A stretch of DNA of 64,000 nucleotides from Streptomyces sp. H27-C3 (lineage in GTDB: Bacteria > Actinomycetota > Actinomycetes > Streptomycetales > Streptomycetaceae), in assembly GCF_030063415.1 (NCBI RefSeq), contig NZ_JASITA010000042.1, positions 1 to 64,000 of the forward strand, given 5' to 3'. Within the stretch, counting starts at the first letter, position 1, and each line of letters starts with the position of its first letter. The position numbers were made by a program, and so were the translations under genes. Under the pieces are notes generated by a model, which ran no database searches, had not been told where the DNA came from, and worked only from the letters and a program-made list of their open reading frames with translations. This document shows, in pieces, positions 48,824-57,999 of the stretch.

Positions 48824-50162
48824 GGCAGGGCTGATTCAAAGTCCTGGTGATCATGTGGTGGTGCAGGTCAGGCCACGCCCAGGAGATCGAGTGGGCGGGT
48901 GAAGGGGTGGTAGGAGACCTCGCGCAGGCCGGCGGCGACGTTGCGGTGTCCGGCCGTGCGGAGGGTGTTGATCGCCAGGTTCCGCAGCGTGGCCATGTTC
49001 TCCGGGCCGTGGCCGGTGTGGATCTTCGAGGCGTCCTCGGCGAAGGTGGTGTCGCGTACGAAGTGCAGCCGGTTCCCGATCACCCACTGCGACCGGGCCA
49101 GGCGCCCGATCCGAAGCGGTGACGCCTCACGCGCGGTGAGGTCGGTGAGCGCGTAGACGGTCTTTCGGGTCACCTTCCCGGTCTTCTGGTCGGTGCGGTG
49201 CCGCAGGATGCGGGCGGCCTGAACGGCGTGCGGGAAGTCCAGCCCCAGGCCGGTGACGGTCAGACACCTGGTGGCCCGGGTCTCCTTGCGGCCGTGGCCG
49301 GCCTCTCGGTCATAGCGCCGGGCGGTCACCTCCTTCCACGGCAGTGCCCGCAGTTGCGCGAACAGCGTCGGCTGGTTGGCCCTGACCACCAGCAGATAGT
49401 GCGCCTCCTTCTGCTCGACCAGGAAGCGGGCGTGCCCGCGCTGGGTGTGCAGGGCATCGGCGGTGACCACGACGCCGGTCAGGTCGAAGGGTGCCAGCAG
49501 TCGTGTGAACGCGGTGATTTCGTTCGTCTTGTCCGGTACCCGCAGCTGGCTGACGGTCTGCCCGCCGCCGGAGACAGCGGCCAGCAGGTGCGCGGCCGGG
49601 CCGGCGGCGGTGCGTGAGCCGCGGGCGGTCTTGCCGTCCACGGCCAGGCTCTCGACGGTGGCAGGGGCGGCGCCGAGCAGGTCGGCAAGTCCCCCGGGAC
49701 ACACGGCGAGCAGGACACGCCGGATGGTTGAGGTGCTGGGCGCACGGCGGACAGCGAGCGGGCCGGCTTCGCGGATGCCGAGCCGGGCGAGGGCGTCCTG
49801 GGGTGCGTTGCGGGCCCACTGGCCGATCGCGAAGTAGGAGCGGGCTCCGGCCAGGACCGCGCAGGCGCCGGTCAGCAGCACGACACCAGCGGGTGACGGC
49901 GTCCACGGCGCTTGCGCGGGTCGGGCAGCATCCGCAGCCGGCCGTCCAGCTGCGGGACCTCACGGTGTTGACGCGTGGGCGACTTGATCAGGCAGACGGT
50001 GGCAGACTGACGGCACATCGAAGCTCCGCATGTTCAGGGCGACTTGAGAGGTCACCCCGTCAACCGGAGCTTCGTTGTGTTCGTAGCGTCACCTCGACGG
50101 ATCGTCACCCCGCTGTGACCAGCACTTCCACATGATCACCAGGACTTTGAATCAGCCCTGCC
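48824..50162. mobile_element. ISAs1-family element with 35-bp inverted repeats
   Basis: The ends at 48824-48858 (GGCAGGGCTGATTCAAAGTC...) and 50128-50162 are perfect 35-bp inverted copies. The 1339-bp element carries one transposase on the minus strand. The flanks (CACCCGCGGA and TCAAGGGCTT) show no direct repeat, and IS30 sequence is on one side and IS5 sequence on the other, so it sits at a recombination junction rather than a simple insertion. Confidence 0.9.
48868..50018 (-). pseudogene. ISAs1-family transposase, one-base frameshift
   Basis: The N-terminus from the ATG at 50018 reads PQLDGRLRMLPDPRKRRGRR HPLV, then one base is missing near 49886 and the other frame continues VLLTGACAVLAGARSYFAIG, LAVDGKTARGSRTAAG with the DDE Asp, LVVRANQPTLFAQL and HFVRDTTFAEDASKIHTGHG. 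All later motifs are intact and the C-terminus is YHPFTRPLDLLGVA. Because the inverted repeats are perfect, this is a young element with a single lesion or a sequencing slip. Confidence 0.85.
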
Positions 50163-50263
50163 TCAAGGGCTTCCGTGCGGTCGCCACGAGATACGACAAG
50201 AGGGTCTACGTCTTCCACGGCACCGTCACCGTCGCAGCCATCCGCCTCTGGCTCAAGACCTGA
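50163..50263 (+). pseudogene. IS5-family transposase, C-terminal fragment
   Basis: The 33 codons right of the ISAs1 end read KGFRAVATRYDKRVYVFHGT VTVAAIRLWLKT and stop, matching the final helix region (RYDKR-YVFHGTVTVAAIRLWL) of Streptomyces IS5 transposases. Everything upstream is lost. Confidence 0.75.
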
Positions 50264-50342
50264 TTCGCCGGACACGCCCTAACCCGCTGTGCGGGCGGGG
50301 CCTCCCTTCCCTCGGTGTTACAGAGGATTTGCGTTGGCTGGA

Positions 50343-50786
50343 TCAGAAGAGTGTCGGCGAGGGGACGCGCCGCAACGCACGCTTGAGCAGGTCGGGGGCT
50401 TCTTCCATGCGGCGTCGGACGGCCGCGAGGTCGGGGGCGGCGCCGTGGCGGACGGTGATCACGAAGTCGGGTCCCACGAAGACGTGCAGCTCGCCGAAGT
50501 CGACCTCTTCGGCGGCGTCGAGGTAGCGGGCGGCGCGGAGCACCACGAAGAGGGTGACGCCGTAGCGTTCCAGCTTGGGCCGCTGGTGGGCCTCCAGGGC
50601 GTCCTCGACGGCGAGGGGGTGCAGGTCGAACTCTTCCGCGACGGACAGCAGCTCGGCCTCGGTCGGCCGGTGCAGGCCGATCCGCGCCATGCCGCCTTCG
50701 GCCTCGCGGAGCGTGCCGAAGGTCTCGGCAAGCGAGTCATGGGTGTTGGTGCGGACACCGTCGTGGTAAATCGCGGCAGTGATCAC
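50343..50786 (-). pseudogene. CorA-family transporter, N-terminal domain only
   Basis: From the GTG at 50786 the sequence VITAAIYHDGVRTNTHDSLA, then IGLHRPTEAELLSVAEEFDL HPLAVEDALEAHQRPKLERY and GVTLFVVLRAARYL is the cytoplasmic domain of a CorA Mg2+/Co2+ channel. The family needs two C-terminal membrane helices with GMN; these are lost at the 50370 junction, where the frame ends after 148 codons. It cannot transport ions. Confidence 0.85.
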
Positions 50787-50859
50787 GCTGTTCCCGCGAG
50801 GTGGCTGCTGCCCGGCCGACACGGGCGGCCCGGGCACCCGATGGCCTCCACCCGATGGA

Positions 50860-51380
50860 CATCCACCCGGTGCACGATGTGCGCGACGGGTGGCCGGCGG
50901 GTGGAAGTGGCGCGCACCGGTCGGTGCGCACGGCCTGGAGTGGTGCGCCCCGCGAAGCGCACCTGGTGCGGTCCGTGCGCGCACCGCCGATGTGAAGGCG
51001 CGGATGGTGCGCGCACCACCGCGCGCGGTGCGGTCGGGCGCGGCGCGCGGTGGTGCGCCGACGAACCCGATCGGCGCCGAACTCCTCTATCACACGGCCC
51101 CTTGACCAACGTCTGGACCAACCCGGGAATGTGCGGCAGGTCGCACAAATTCGGGGTGCGCAGGCGCCAGAGCGCATTTGGGTCCGGCCGCGCGGGGCCG
51201 CACCGCCGGGCGCGCCGGGACGCGCACCTGGTGCGGTCGGTGCGCTTCCACACGGTTCGCCGGCGCACCTGGTGCGCACCGCCTGTCCAGCACCGCGCAC
51301 CGGATGCGCGCCCGGTGGACGCCCGGCATCGTCATCGGCGATGCCAGGCACTGAGCGACTCCGTCGGGGATCTTGAAGTT
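50860..51380. repeat. Palindrome-rich noncoding stretch
   Basis: The 13-bp palindrome CGCACCTGGTGCG occurs three times (50958-50970, 51223-51235, 51264-51276), with many further GGTGCGC/GCGCACC half-sites between them. Open frames exist on both strands but have repeated low-complexity residues and no family match. The clustering resembles protein-binding arrays rather than coding DNA. Confidence 0.65.
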
Positions 51381-51451
51381 CCGCCCCCAGACAGTTGATG
51401 CATCGTCACCACGGTTGATTTCCAGTGGGGTTCATCGCCCGAGGTGATCGC

Positions 51452-51895
51452 ATGTCTGTTCGTCCAGGTCCTGGTGCCAAGGTCCCCGACGCGACCGTGC
51501 GGGCTGCACGGGCGAGCAATCCGAAAGGCACGGCAGCCATGTGGATCCGCGACCGGCTCGACGGGTTGTGGACGGACGAGGACTTCACTCCCTGGTACCC
51601 ACGGGACGGCCGTCCAGGATGGTCGCCGGCCCAGCTGGCCACCGTCTGCGTGCTGCAGTTCGTCCACGGCTGGTCGGACCGTGCGGCCGCCGAGGCCGTG
51701 CGCTGCCGTATCGACGTGAAGTACGAGCTGGGCATGGACCTGGACGATCCCGGCTTCCACCAGAGCCTGCGTACGGGAGAACTGCATGCACGGTTTGAAG
51801 CGGCGGGGACTGGAAACGGAGCATCAGCCACCGCGCCAGTCCCCGACCCTACTCAGCTGAGGCCGTTTGAGGTTCCTTCGCCCGCAACGGACTGA
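51452..51895 (+). pseudogene. IS1182-family transposase, N-terminal fragment
   Basis: The frame reads GAKVPDATVRAARASNPKGT, WIRDRLDGLWTDEDFTPWYP, RPGWSPAQLATVCVLQFVHG WSDRAAAEAVRCRIDVKYEL, a normal IS1182 (DUF772-type) N-terminal domain. After DDPGFHQSLRTGE the sequence changes. The catalytic domain is absent. Confidence 0.8.
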
Positions 51896-52083
51896 TCAAC
51901 TCATCGAAACGGCCCATATCACATCAACGATCCCAACTCCCGGAAGCAACCCCTAAATTCGCGACGCCTCCTCTAAACGCCCTCTCAGAGTGCGGTACGT
52001 GATCTTCTGTCCAGCTTGTGATCACTCGATGGAAAAAACCGTAGATCAGCAGGTCGAGTGACCCGCGAGGATAAACGTCAAGC

Positions 52084-54078
52084 TCAGCCGGCGACCGGCC
52101 GGCCCGGAGTGGTGCCGCTCAGTCGGTCGGCTGCGAGGAACTGGGTGGCCGCCAGCTGACGGTAGAGGTCATCGCGGGTCAACAGGTCGGCGTGCGTTCC
52201 GACCGCGCGGACCTGTCCGTCGTCCATCACCACGATGCGGTCGGCGGTGGTGACGGTGGACAGCCGGTGGGCGACCACCAGTACGGTGGTGCTGCGGGCG
52301 GCCTCGGCGACGGTCTCCCGCAGCACGGCCTCGTTCGCCGCGTCGAGTTGCGAGGTGGCTTCGTCGAGCAGCAGCAGACGGGGACTGCGCAGCAGGGCAC
52401 GGGCGATGGCCACTCGTTGCCGCTCGCCCCCGGAGAGGCTGCTACCACGGTGGCCGACAGCCGTGTCGAGGCCGTCCGGCATCCGGGCGACGACGGAGTC
52501 CAGCCGGGCCTGACGTAGCGTGCGGTGCAGCCGTTCCTCGGTGACGGCTGGCAGGCCGAAGAGCAGGTTTTCCCGGAGAGTCCCGGCGAGTACCGGGGCG
52601 TCCTGCTCCACGTAGCCGATGGAGGCGCGAAGTTCGGAAAGCGGCCACTCCCGCACGTCCCTGCCGTCGAGGAGAACGCGGCCGGCGTCCGGTTCGTGGA
52701 AGCGTTCGATGAGGGAGAAGATGGTGGTCTTGCCGGCTCCCGAGGGTCCGACGAAGGCGGTCATGCCCAGGGCCGGGACAGTGAAGCTGACCTCCCGGTG
52801 CACCGCAGGCAGCCCGGCGCGGTACGCGAAGCTCACCCTGTCGAACGTGACGGCCGCCGGAGAACGAAGGTCCGAGGGCGGTGAACGCCGGTTGGCGTGC
52901 GACGCCGGATCCGGCACGTCCGCGCAGTGCGGCTGCTCGGCCGGTGGTTTCGGCTCCGTGGTCCCCTCAGCTCCCTGCGTCCGTTCCGTCGGCAGGTCCT
53001 CGACGTCCTGAATGCGGGCGGCGGCGGTCATGCCGGTCTGAAACTGGGCCACGCAGTCCACGAGTTGGTGGACGCGGGGGGCCAGGGAGAACAGGTAGAG
53101 CAGAAAGGCGATCAGGGTGGAGACGCTCATGGCGCCCGAGGCCGCCCGTGTACCTCCTACGCCGAGTACCAGCAGGAACGCCGTTTGGACGGCTATCACA
53201 CCGGACGAGTTGGACAGGGCCTCCCACCCTGCGGCCCGTACGCCGGCCTGCTGGGCGCGCCCGGCGGCCTCGTGCAGGCGGGCGATCTCGTACGGTTCCG
53301 CACCGGACGCCTTGACGGTGCGGTAGGCGCCGAAGACCCGCTCCAGTTCGGCGCCGATGCCACCGACGGCTTCCTGCGTCTGCCGGGTGGCGCGGCCGAT
53401 ACGCGGCGCCACGACAGCGACGGTCACGGCCACGAGAGCCAGCGCACCCGAGGTGACGCCGAGCAGCACGAGGTCGAGCACCCCCATCATGGTGACGGTC
53501 GCCGCCAGCACCAGGGAGCCGGTGACGGCCGAGGCTATGGACTGGGTGGCGACCTGACGCAACAGCGTCGTGTCGGAGGTGGCCCGGGAGATCAGGTCAC
53601 CGGGTTCGGTCCGTTCGACCGCGGACAGACGCAGCCACAGCAGTCGCGAGGTCAGCCGTCGGCGAGCGGTGTGTACGACGGCCTCTGCGGTGCGCTCCAG
53701 GATGTACTGACCGAGAGCGGCCAGGCTGGCGCCGAGCACGACCAGCGTGCTGAGTGCCACCAGCATGCCGACGGTGTGCTCCCCGTTGCCCAGGTTGTCC
53801 ACCAGGCGCTTGGCTGCCAACGGTTGCACCAGGCCGACCAGACTGCCGAGCAGCCCGAGGGTGGTGCCGACGAGGATGCCGGTGCGCTGTGGGCGCAGGT
53901 GGCCGACGAGGGCGCGCCGACCGTGGGCGCCTCCCGGCCGGCGTCCAACGGCGCTGCCCGTGTGGGGCGTGCCGGGAGGCGGCGGTTCGGGGCCCTGTCG
54001 CTGCGGCGCGGTCCGCTCGGCGGCGGCACCGAGCGGGTGCTCCGGGTTCCGCACGGGTGTCTTTCGCGGCGCGGCCAC
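52084..54078 (-). CDS. Lasso peptide ABC exporter (fused membrane and ATPase)
   Basis: The 664-residue half-transporter has six helices (residues about 45-340) and a C-terminal ATPase with Walker A VGPSGAGKTT, Q-loop YVEQDAPVL, signature LSGGERQRVAIARALL, Walker B RLLLLDEATS and H-loop VAHRL. The LasD/McjD-type exporter normally releases the mature lasso peptide and may protect the host. A Pro/Glu-rich linker of about 50 residues separates the two domains. I chose the GTG at 54078 (VAAPRKTPVRNP), 5 bp after the protease stop; a longer upstream frame overlaps that gene and is not needed. It is the last gene of the lasso operon. Confidence 0.92.
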   Translation of the reverse strand: MAAPRKTPVRNPEHPLGAAAERTAPQRQGPEPPPPGTPHTGSAVGRRPGGAHGRRALVGHLRPQRTGILVGTTLGLLGSLVGLVQPLAAKRLVDNLGNGEHTVGMLVALSTLVVLGASLAALGQYILERTAEAVVHTARRRLTSRLLWLRLSAVERTEPGDLISRATSDTTLLRQVATQSIASAVTGSLVLAATVTMMGVLDLVLLGVTSGALALVAVTVAVVAPRIGRATRQTQEAVGGIGAELERVFGAYRTVKASGAEPYEIARLHEAAGRAQQAGVRAAGWEALSNSSGVIAVQTAFLLVLGVGGTRAASGAMSVSTLIAFLLYLFSLAPRVHQLVDCVAQFQTGMTAAARIQDVEDLPTERTQGAEGTTEPKPPAEQPHCADVPDPASHANRRSPPSDLRSPAAVTFDRVSFAYRAGLPAVHREVSFTVPALGMTAFVGPSGAGKTTIFSLIERFHEPDAGRVLLDGRDVREWPLSELRASIGYVEQDAPVLAGTLRENLLFGLPAVTEERLHRTLRQARLDSVVARMPDGLDTAVGHRGSSLSGGERQRVAIARALLRSPRLLLLDEATSQLDAANEAVLRETVAEAARSTTVLVVAHRLSTVTTADRIVVMDDGQVRAVGTHADLLTRDDLYRQLAATQFLAADRLSGTTPGRPVAG

Positions 54079-54082
54079 CGGC

Positions 54083-54487
54083 TCACTCCACCGTGAAAAA
54101 GCGCTGGTAGTAGTCGCGGGTGCAGCCCTCCGCGACGGGTATCCCCTCCGCCTCGACCCAGGCGTGGGCGGCGAACGGAGGTCTGGCGCGCACCCCGACA
54201 CACCACACCGGCCATCGCCCTCGCATCCTGCACAGCAGAACGACGGCGAGGGAGCGGGGCAGGCAGCCTCGTTGTCCGCCGCAGGACAGACTCACCGCCA
54301 TGACCGTCCGGTGGGCCGCTGCGGCCTCGTCCAGCGTCGCGGGCCTGGCGCCGCGTCGCAGCAACGCCAGAACCGCGCGAATACGGCGCGGCGGCTGCGT
54401 CGCCAGCAGGTGTGCGCAGCCCACGGCCAGCCTGGTGGCGACGCGCCGTCCCGCGGGGACGGACCGGGGGCGGTAGGGAACCGCTTC
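54083..54487 (-). CDS. Lasso peptide leader protease (B2, transglutaminase-like)
   Basis: The 134-residue protein carries the split-B protease core: Cys in LSCGGQRGCLPRSLAVVLL, His in PPFAAHAWVEAEGIPVAEGC and a trailing acidic/Tyr segment TRDYYQRFFTVE. It cleaves the leader at the Thr(-2) site. Actinobacterial systems split the McjB function into this and an RRE protein, as here (157 bp apart). The start (ATG at 54487) leaves a slightly basic N-terminus and no signal. Confidence 0.92.
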   Translation of the reverse strand, partial: EAVPYRPRSVPAGRRVATRLAVGCAHLLATQPPRRIRAVLALLRRGARPATLDEAAAAHRTVMAVSLSCGGQRGCLPRSLAVVLLCRMRGRWPVWCVGVRARPPFAAHAWVEAEGIPVAEGCTRDYYQRFFTVE

Positions 54488-54644
54488 TGAGGTGGACATC
54501 TCTGCCTTCCTTCGCTTGTGGCCGGGGACAGGGCGGCCTTTGCCTGCGGCCATGGGCGGTCCGGCCGCAGAAGCCGGTCGCGGGCCGGGCCTTGTGCCGG
54601 CTGAACGCGAGCTCCTGTCCCGGCTCGGCGGGGACGACGGGGAG

Positions 54645-54899
54645 TCAGGTTCTGACGAGTCCCGCTTCGCGCAGCTGACCGAGGACGAGGTCCGCGTCCT
54701 GCTCGGCCACTTCGCGGTCCACGTCGTAGTCCCGGGTCAGCGCGTCCGCTGCCTGCGCGGCGGTCTGTCCGTCCAGCATCGCCCTGACCAAGGAGGCGGC
54801 GGTGGGGTTGAGGGTCCAGTAGTCGCCGCTGCTCTCGTCGAGCAGCGCTATGCCGTACTCCGTCTCGGTCATCAGCACGCCGGGCCGCAGGGTGAACAC
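54645..54899 (-). CDS. Lasso peptide RRE protein (B1, PqqD-like)
   Basis: This 84-residue winged-helix protein starts MFTLRPGVLMTETEYGIALL DESSGDYWTLNPTAASLVRA and ends DADLVLGQLREAGLVRT, the PqqD/RRE fold. It binds the precursor leader and delivers it to the protease. It is 78 bp downstream of the cyclase gene. All features of a discrete RRE are present. Confidence 0.93.
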   Translation of the reverse strand: MFTLRPGVLMTETEYGIALLDESSGDYWTLNPTAASLVRAMLDGQTAAQAADALTRDYDVDREVAEQDADLVLGQLREAGLVRT

Positions 54900-54977
54900 C
54901 GTGTTCCTCCTCTTGTCGGGATTCGTCGAGGTCTGCTCTGGGCGGCGAGTGGGTACTGCCGCTGGTGGACGTGGGCG

Positions 54978-56825
54978 TCAGGTGACGGCCGAAGGGGGGG
55001 GCCGGCGGCTCTCGTGGGAGCGCAGCCAGACCTCGCAGGCGACCGTGGGGTGGAGCAACTCGCTCTCGCTCTCGGCGGCCAGCGGACGGCCGGACCACTC
55101 CCGCAGGGCGGAGACGTCGATCAGTCCGAGTTCTCCCAGCCGGGACTGCTCGCACAGGGCCAGCAACTGGTCGCGGTGCTCGCGCAGTCCCGCTTCCTCC
55201 TCCAGCGTGGCGTTGGCCTTGGTCGCGCGGCTCCGGCTCTCCTCGGGCACGATGCCGCGCATCGCCTCCACGATCAGCGGCTTGTACCGGTACGGTGTGA
55301 TCCGCTCCCGGTCATCGACCGCCAGTGCCGCCTCGACGACCCGGTCGTCGTAGTACGGTGCCGCGCAGGCCACGCCCAGCGGGGCGGCCATCTGACCGAT
55401 GTGCCGGGCGAACTGCGAGACCAGCCGCATGGTGACCAGTTCGCGGTGCAGCCCATGACCGCCTCCGCCCAGCGGTTCGGCGCTGTCTGCTTCGGCGGTG
55501 ATCAGCTCTCGGACCGCCTCGGCGGCGTCCCCGGTGGCCCACGGGGGCAGCCGCGGGGCCGTCGACCAGGCGAGCAGCGGCTCCTGCGGATGCTGCGGAG
55601 GGGCCCGCAGATCGTCGGCGACTTGGCGCAGCCAGGACCGGTAGGGGCGCCGGTCGGACAGTTGCCGCAGCACCCGCCGCCGGGACCAGCCGTACTTGGC
55701 GGTGTAGCCGCGCAGCAGGGGAACGGCGTTGCGCGGATGCGTGGCGGCCATGCCGTGCAGGCGCGCCGACGACCCGGCGAGCAGCTCGTCCCCACCGAGA
55801 CCGGTCAGATGCAGGGGCGACCCCTGCTCGGCGGCCAGTCGCAACAGGCTCATGCGGCGGTTCCGGTCGACAGTCATGAGGGAGGGCGCGTCCAGATGGT
55901 CGTCGAGCTCCGTCAGACCGTCGAAAGTCAACGGTATCCGTGCGGCCGGGACGACGTGGTGGTTCTCCGTCTGCTCCAGCGCACCGACCGTCCTGCGGGC
56001 CCAGTGGACGTCGTCCCCCAGTGAGTCGTGGGTCGCGGCGGTGTACGAGATGACGCGGGCGTCGCCGCGGGCCGCCAGGCAGTAGACCGCGGTGGAGTCC
56101 AGGCCGCCGAGGTCGGCGGTCAGCAACCGCCGCCCCCGCGTGCGCACGTCGACGGCGGCGGCCAGGGCGTCCCGGAACCGTGCGGCGCCCTCCGCCATGG
56201 GCAGGTCCGGCTGTGGCGGCGTCCACCAGCGCACCTGGCGGGCCCGGCCCTTCGCGGTGAGCTCCAGCCAATGGTCACCGGGAAGATCGTCCACCCCGTG
56301 CCAGACGGGCCGGTCTGAAAGGGGGTGCAGCAGGCCCAGAGTGAGCAATTGCACAGCGAGCCGGCGCTCGTCCAGTTCCCGTTCCAGTAGACCGGCCACA
56401 ACGTCCGCCCGGTCACCGGCGATCGTCACCGGTCCGGATTCTCCGTGAAAGACGCGCCGCAGGCCGGCGATACTTCCCTGTACGCGTATGTCGCCGGCGA
56501 CGCTGGCGACGAAATGAAAACTTCCGGACAAACGGGAGGCGAGGGAATTCAGTGACTCCGGTGAATCGGCTGCTGCCGCTGCTTTCGCGAGCTGCGCGGA
56601 ATTAGTTGTGTGTTCACCGAGTACAGCGATCCGTGATGTCCCGGCTACGCCGAGGGTGAGGAGTTCCTGCGACCATCGGCCCAACAGCCACGGTCTGCCC
56701 GAGGAATGCGCTATCTCCTGGTCGGCGCCGGCCCTCGCCCGCGTGACGATCTCGGCGGCCGCGTCGCTGTCGGGGAGGACGACGAACCACAGCGGTGGAA
56801 AACTGAACGATGGGGGAAGTCCCAC
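54978..56825 (-). CDS. Lasso peptide cyclase (asparagine-synthetase-like)
   Basis: The 615-residue enzyme forms the isopeptide bond. The N-terminal glutaminase-like half (SFSFPPLWFVVLPDSDAAAE) lacks the Cys1 nucleophile, as usual for lasso cyclases. The synthetase half has the PP-loop region RLLTADLGGLDSTAVYCLAA, LHLTGLGGDELLAGSSARLH and the C-terminal VTMRLVSQFARHIGQMAAPL with RYKPLIVEAMRGIVPEE. In AsnB and many cyclases the PP-loop is SGG(L/V)DS; here Ser is missing (DLGGLDS). The GTG at 56825 has GGAGG nine bases upstream and is preferred to a longer frame from 56891. It is 144 bp downstream of the precursor. Confidence 0.9.
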   Translation of the reverse strand: MGLPPSFSFPPLWFVVLPDSDAAAEIVTRARAGADQEIAHSSGRPWLLGRWSQELLTLGVAGTSRIAVLGEHTTNSAQLAKAAAAADSPESLNSLASRLSGSFHFVASVAGDIRVQGSIAGLRRVFHGESGPVTIAGDRADVVAGLLERELDERRLAVQLLTLGLLHPLSDRPVWHGVDDLPGDHWLELTAKGRARQVRWWTPPQPDLPMAEGAARFRDALAAAVDVRTRGRRLLTADLGGLDSTAVYCLAARGDARVISYTAATHDSLGDDVHWARRTVGALEQTENHHVVPAARIPLTFDGLTELDDHLDAPSLMTVDRNRRMSLLRLAAEQGSPLHLTGLGGDELLAGSSARLHGMAATHPRNAVPLLRGYTAKYGWSRRRVLRQLSDRRPYRSWLRQVADDLRAPPQHPQEPLLAWSTAPRLPPWATGDAAEAVRELITAEADSAEPLGGGGHGLHRELVTMRLVSQFARHIGQMAAPLGVACAAPYYDDRVVEAALAVDDRERITPYRYKPLIVEAMRGIVPEESRSRATKANATLEEEAGLREHRDQLLALCEQSRLGELGLIDVSALREWSGRPLAAESESELLHPTVACEVWLRSHESRRPPPSAVT

Positions 56826-56969
56826 GCGTGCACGCCTCCGGTCGTCAGGGATGCCGGAACAGGTAGCCGGGTGGCGGCCGGCAGCCGCCACCCGGCTGAA
56901 CGGGCGAAGTGCCGCCCGTTCAGTCGCCGCCGGGCCGGGGCTTCACCCGGACCGGACGGGACGGCCGTG

Positions 56970-57080
56970 TCAGAGGAGCTGCTTGCCGCCCAGCAGGTCC
57001 TTCGGACCCGAACCGGTGGCCCCGGTCGTCTTGCGGAAGCTTCCTGCCTTGGCCAGCGTGGGACGCTCGTAGGTACGCAT
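56970..57080 (-). CDS. Lasso peptide precursor
   Basis: This 36-residue gene lies at the head of the lasso operon and is preceded by GGAAGGGAG. The leader MRTYERPTLAKAGSFRKTT has the YxxPxLxxxG motif that the RRE recognises and Thr at -2. The predicted core is GATGSGPKDLLGGKQLL: Gly1 could be joined to Asp9, giving the standard nine-residue macrolactam, with a tail LLGGKQLL. There is no Cys, so it would be a class II lasso peptide. It is too short to appear in a normal gene scan. The cut site is inferred from the motif only. Confidence 0.88.
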   Translation of the reverse strand: MRTYERPTLAKAGSFRKTTGATGSGPKDLLGGKQLL

Positions 57081-57465
57081 CGTTGCTTCTCCCTTCCAGG
57101 CTTGGGACTAGGACTTTGCAGGCGCCTGCAACGGTTTCCGGACGTGCGAGAGATTTTCATGCGTAACCGCATCCGGGTTGCCTACCGGTATCCGCTGCGT
57201 GGCGGCTTGTTCGGCAGGGTCACTCGTACGGAAAATCTCTGCCGGTCTCTCGAAACCACGGCTCACGTTAGGTCCGGCAACCGGGTCATCACAACAGTGC
57301 GCAGGGTGCCCCTGGGGCATTTGGCGCGTTTCTTATACCCACTTGCGGAGTCCCGTCACAAGGGAAACGTCTTTTCTCTGGTGGTGAGAGTGGTACGCGA
57401 CAGAATCCGCCGCACACAGATACCGTGGGTGGCGGTGGGGGAAGTTGCCGGATGACGGCCGAGTT
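57081..57465. other. Upstream region of the lasso operon
   Basis: The 385-bp region before the precursor is less GC-rich than its surroundings and probably contains the operon promoter. A short inverted repeat CAGGCGCCTG at 57119-57128 is a perfect 10-bp palindrome. No gene is supported here. Confidence 0.45.
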
Positions 57466-57853
57466 TCACCGCCCACGCATCCGGGCGAGCGGCGCCGGTG
57501 GGCGGTGTGCGGGCAGCGGTGACCTTTGCGGCGCGCTCCGCTGCCGGGTCGGCGGGCCCCAGCGTCCGGGTCGCCGAATACGCACACCCGCGTCCTGGAC
57601 CGCCATAGCCTGCCCGACCGCCTCGGCCACCGCCCGCACCGACGACGTCCGTACCAGCTGCGCTCCCGCCGGCAACGCCACACCCACCGCCGCACCGCCC
57701 TCTCCCATCCGCACGCCCGCGACCGCCGCCGACGCAGGGTGCGGCGGCCGGCGCGCAGCCACCTTCGCCGCGCCGCCCTCACGCGGCCCGGCCAGGGCGA
57801 GGTCAGCCAGTGCCTGCCTCGTTCGCTGTTCCTCCCGCTCCCGCCGCACCACC

Positions 57854-57968
57854 ACGCTCCCTTGGGCGGTGGCCAGTCGATGCCCCAGGCGGCGAGCTGG
57901 GCCATGGAGTAGCCGCCGTTGGGTGTGCGGGCGGCCTCGATCTCTTCGGGTAACGGCAGGTGTGTCAT
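57854..57968 (-). pseudogene. N-terminal fragment of a WPPPKG-motif protein
   Basis: From the ATG at 57968 the frame reads MTHLPLPEEIEAARTPNGGY SMAQLAAWGIDWPPPKGAW. The NGGY-x-LAxWG(V/I)xWPPPKGW motif occurs at the start of many Streptomyces plasmid and phage-type small proteins. After KGAW the frame is Arg-rich and unrelated. Probably a cut gene; function unknown. Confidence 0.5.
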
Positions 57969-57999
57969 GTAGGGATCAACGATCCGCAAGGCCGGGTTG

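Noticed and set aside
51060..51398. Protein genes inside the palindrome-rich stretch
   Set aside because: Frames are open on both strands but contain repeated Arg/Gly/Ala/Pro residues from the palindromes and lack start sites and family resemblance.
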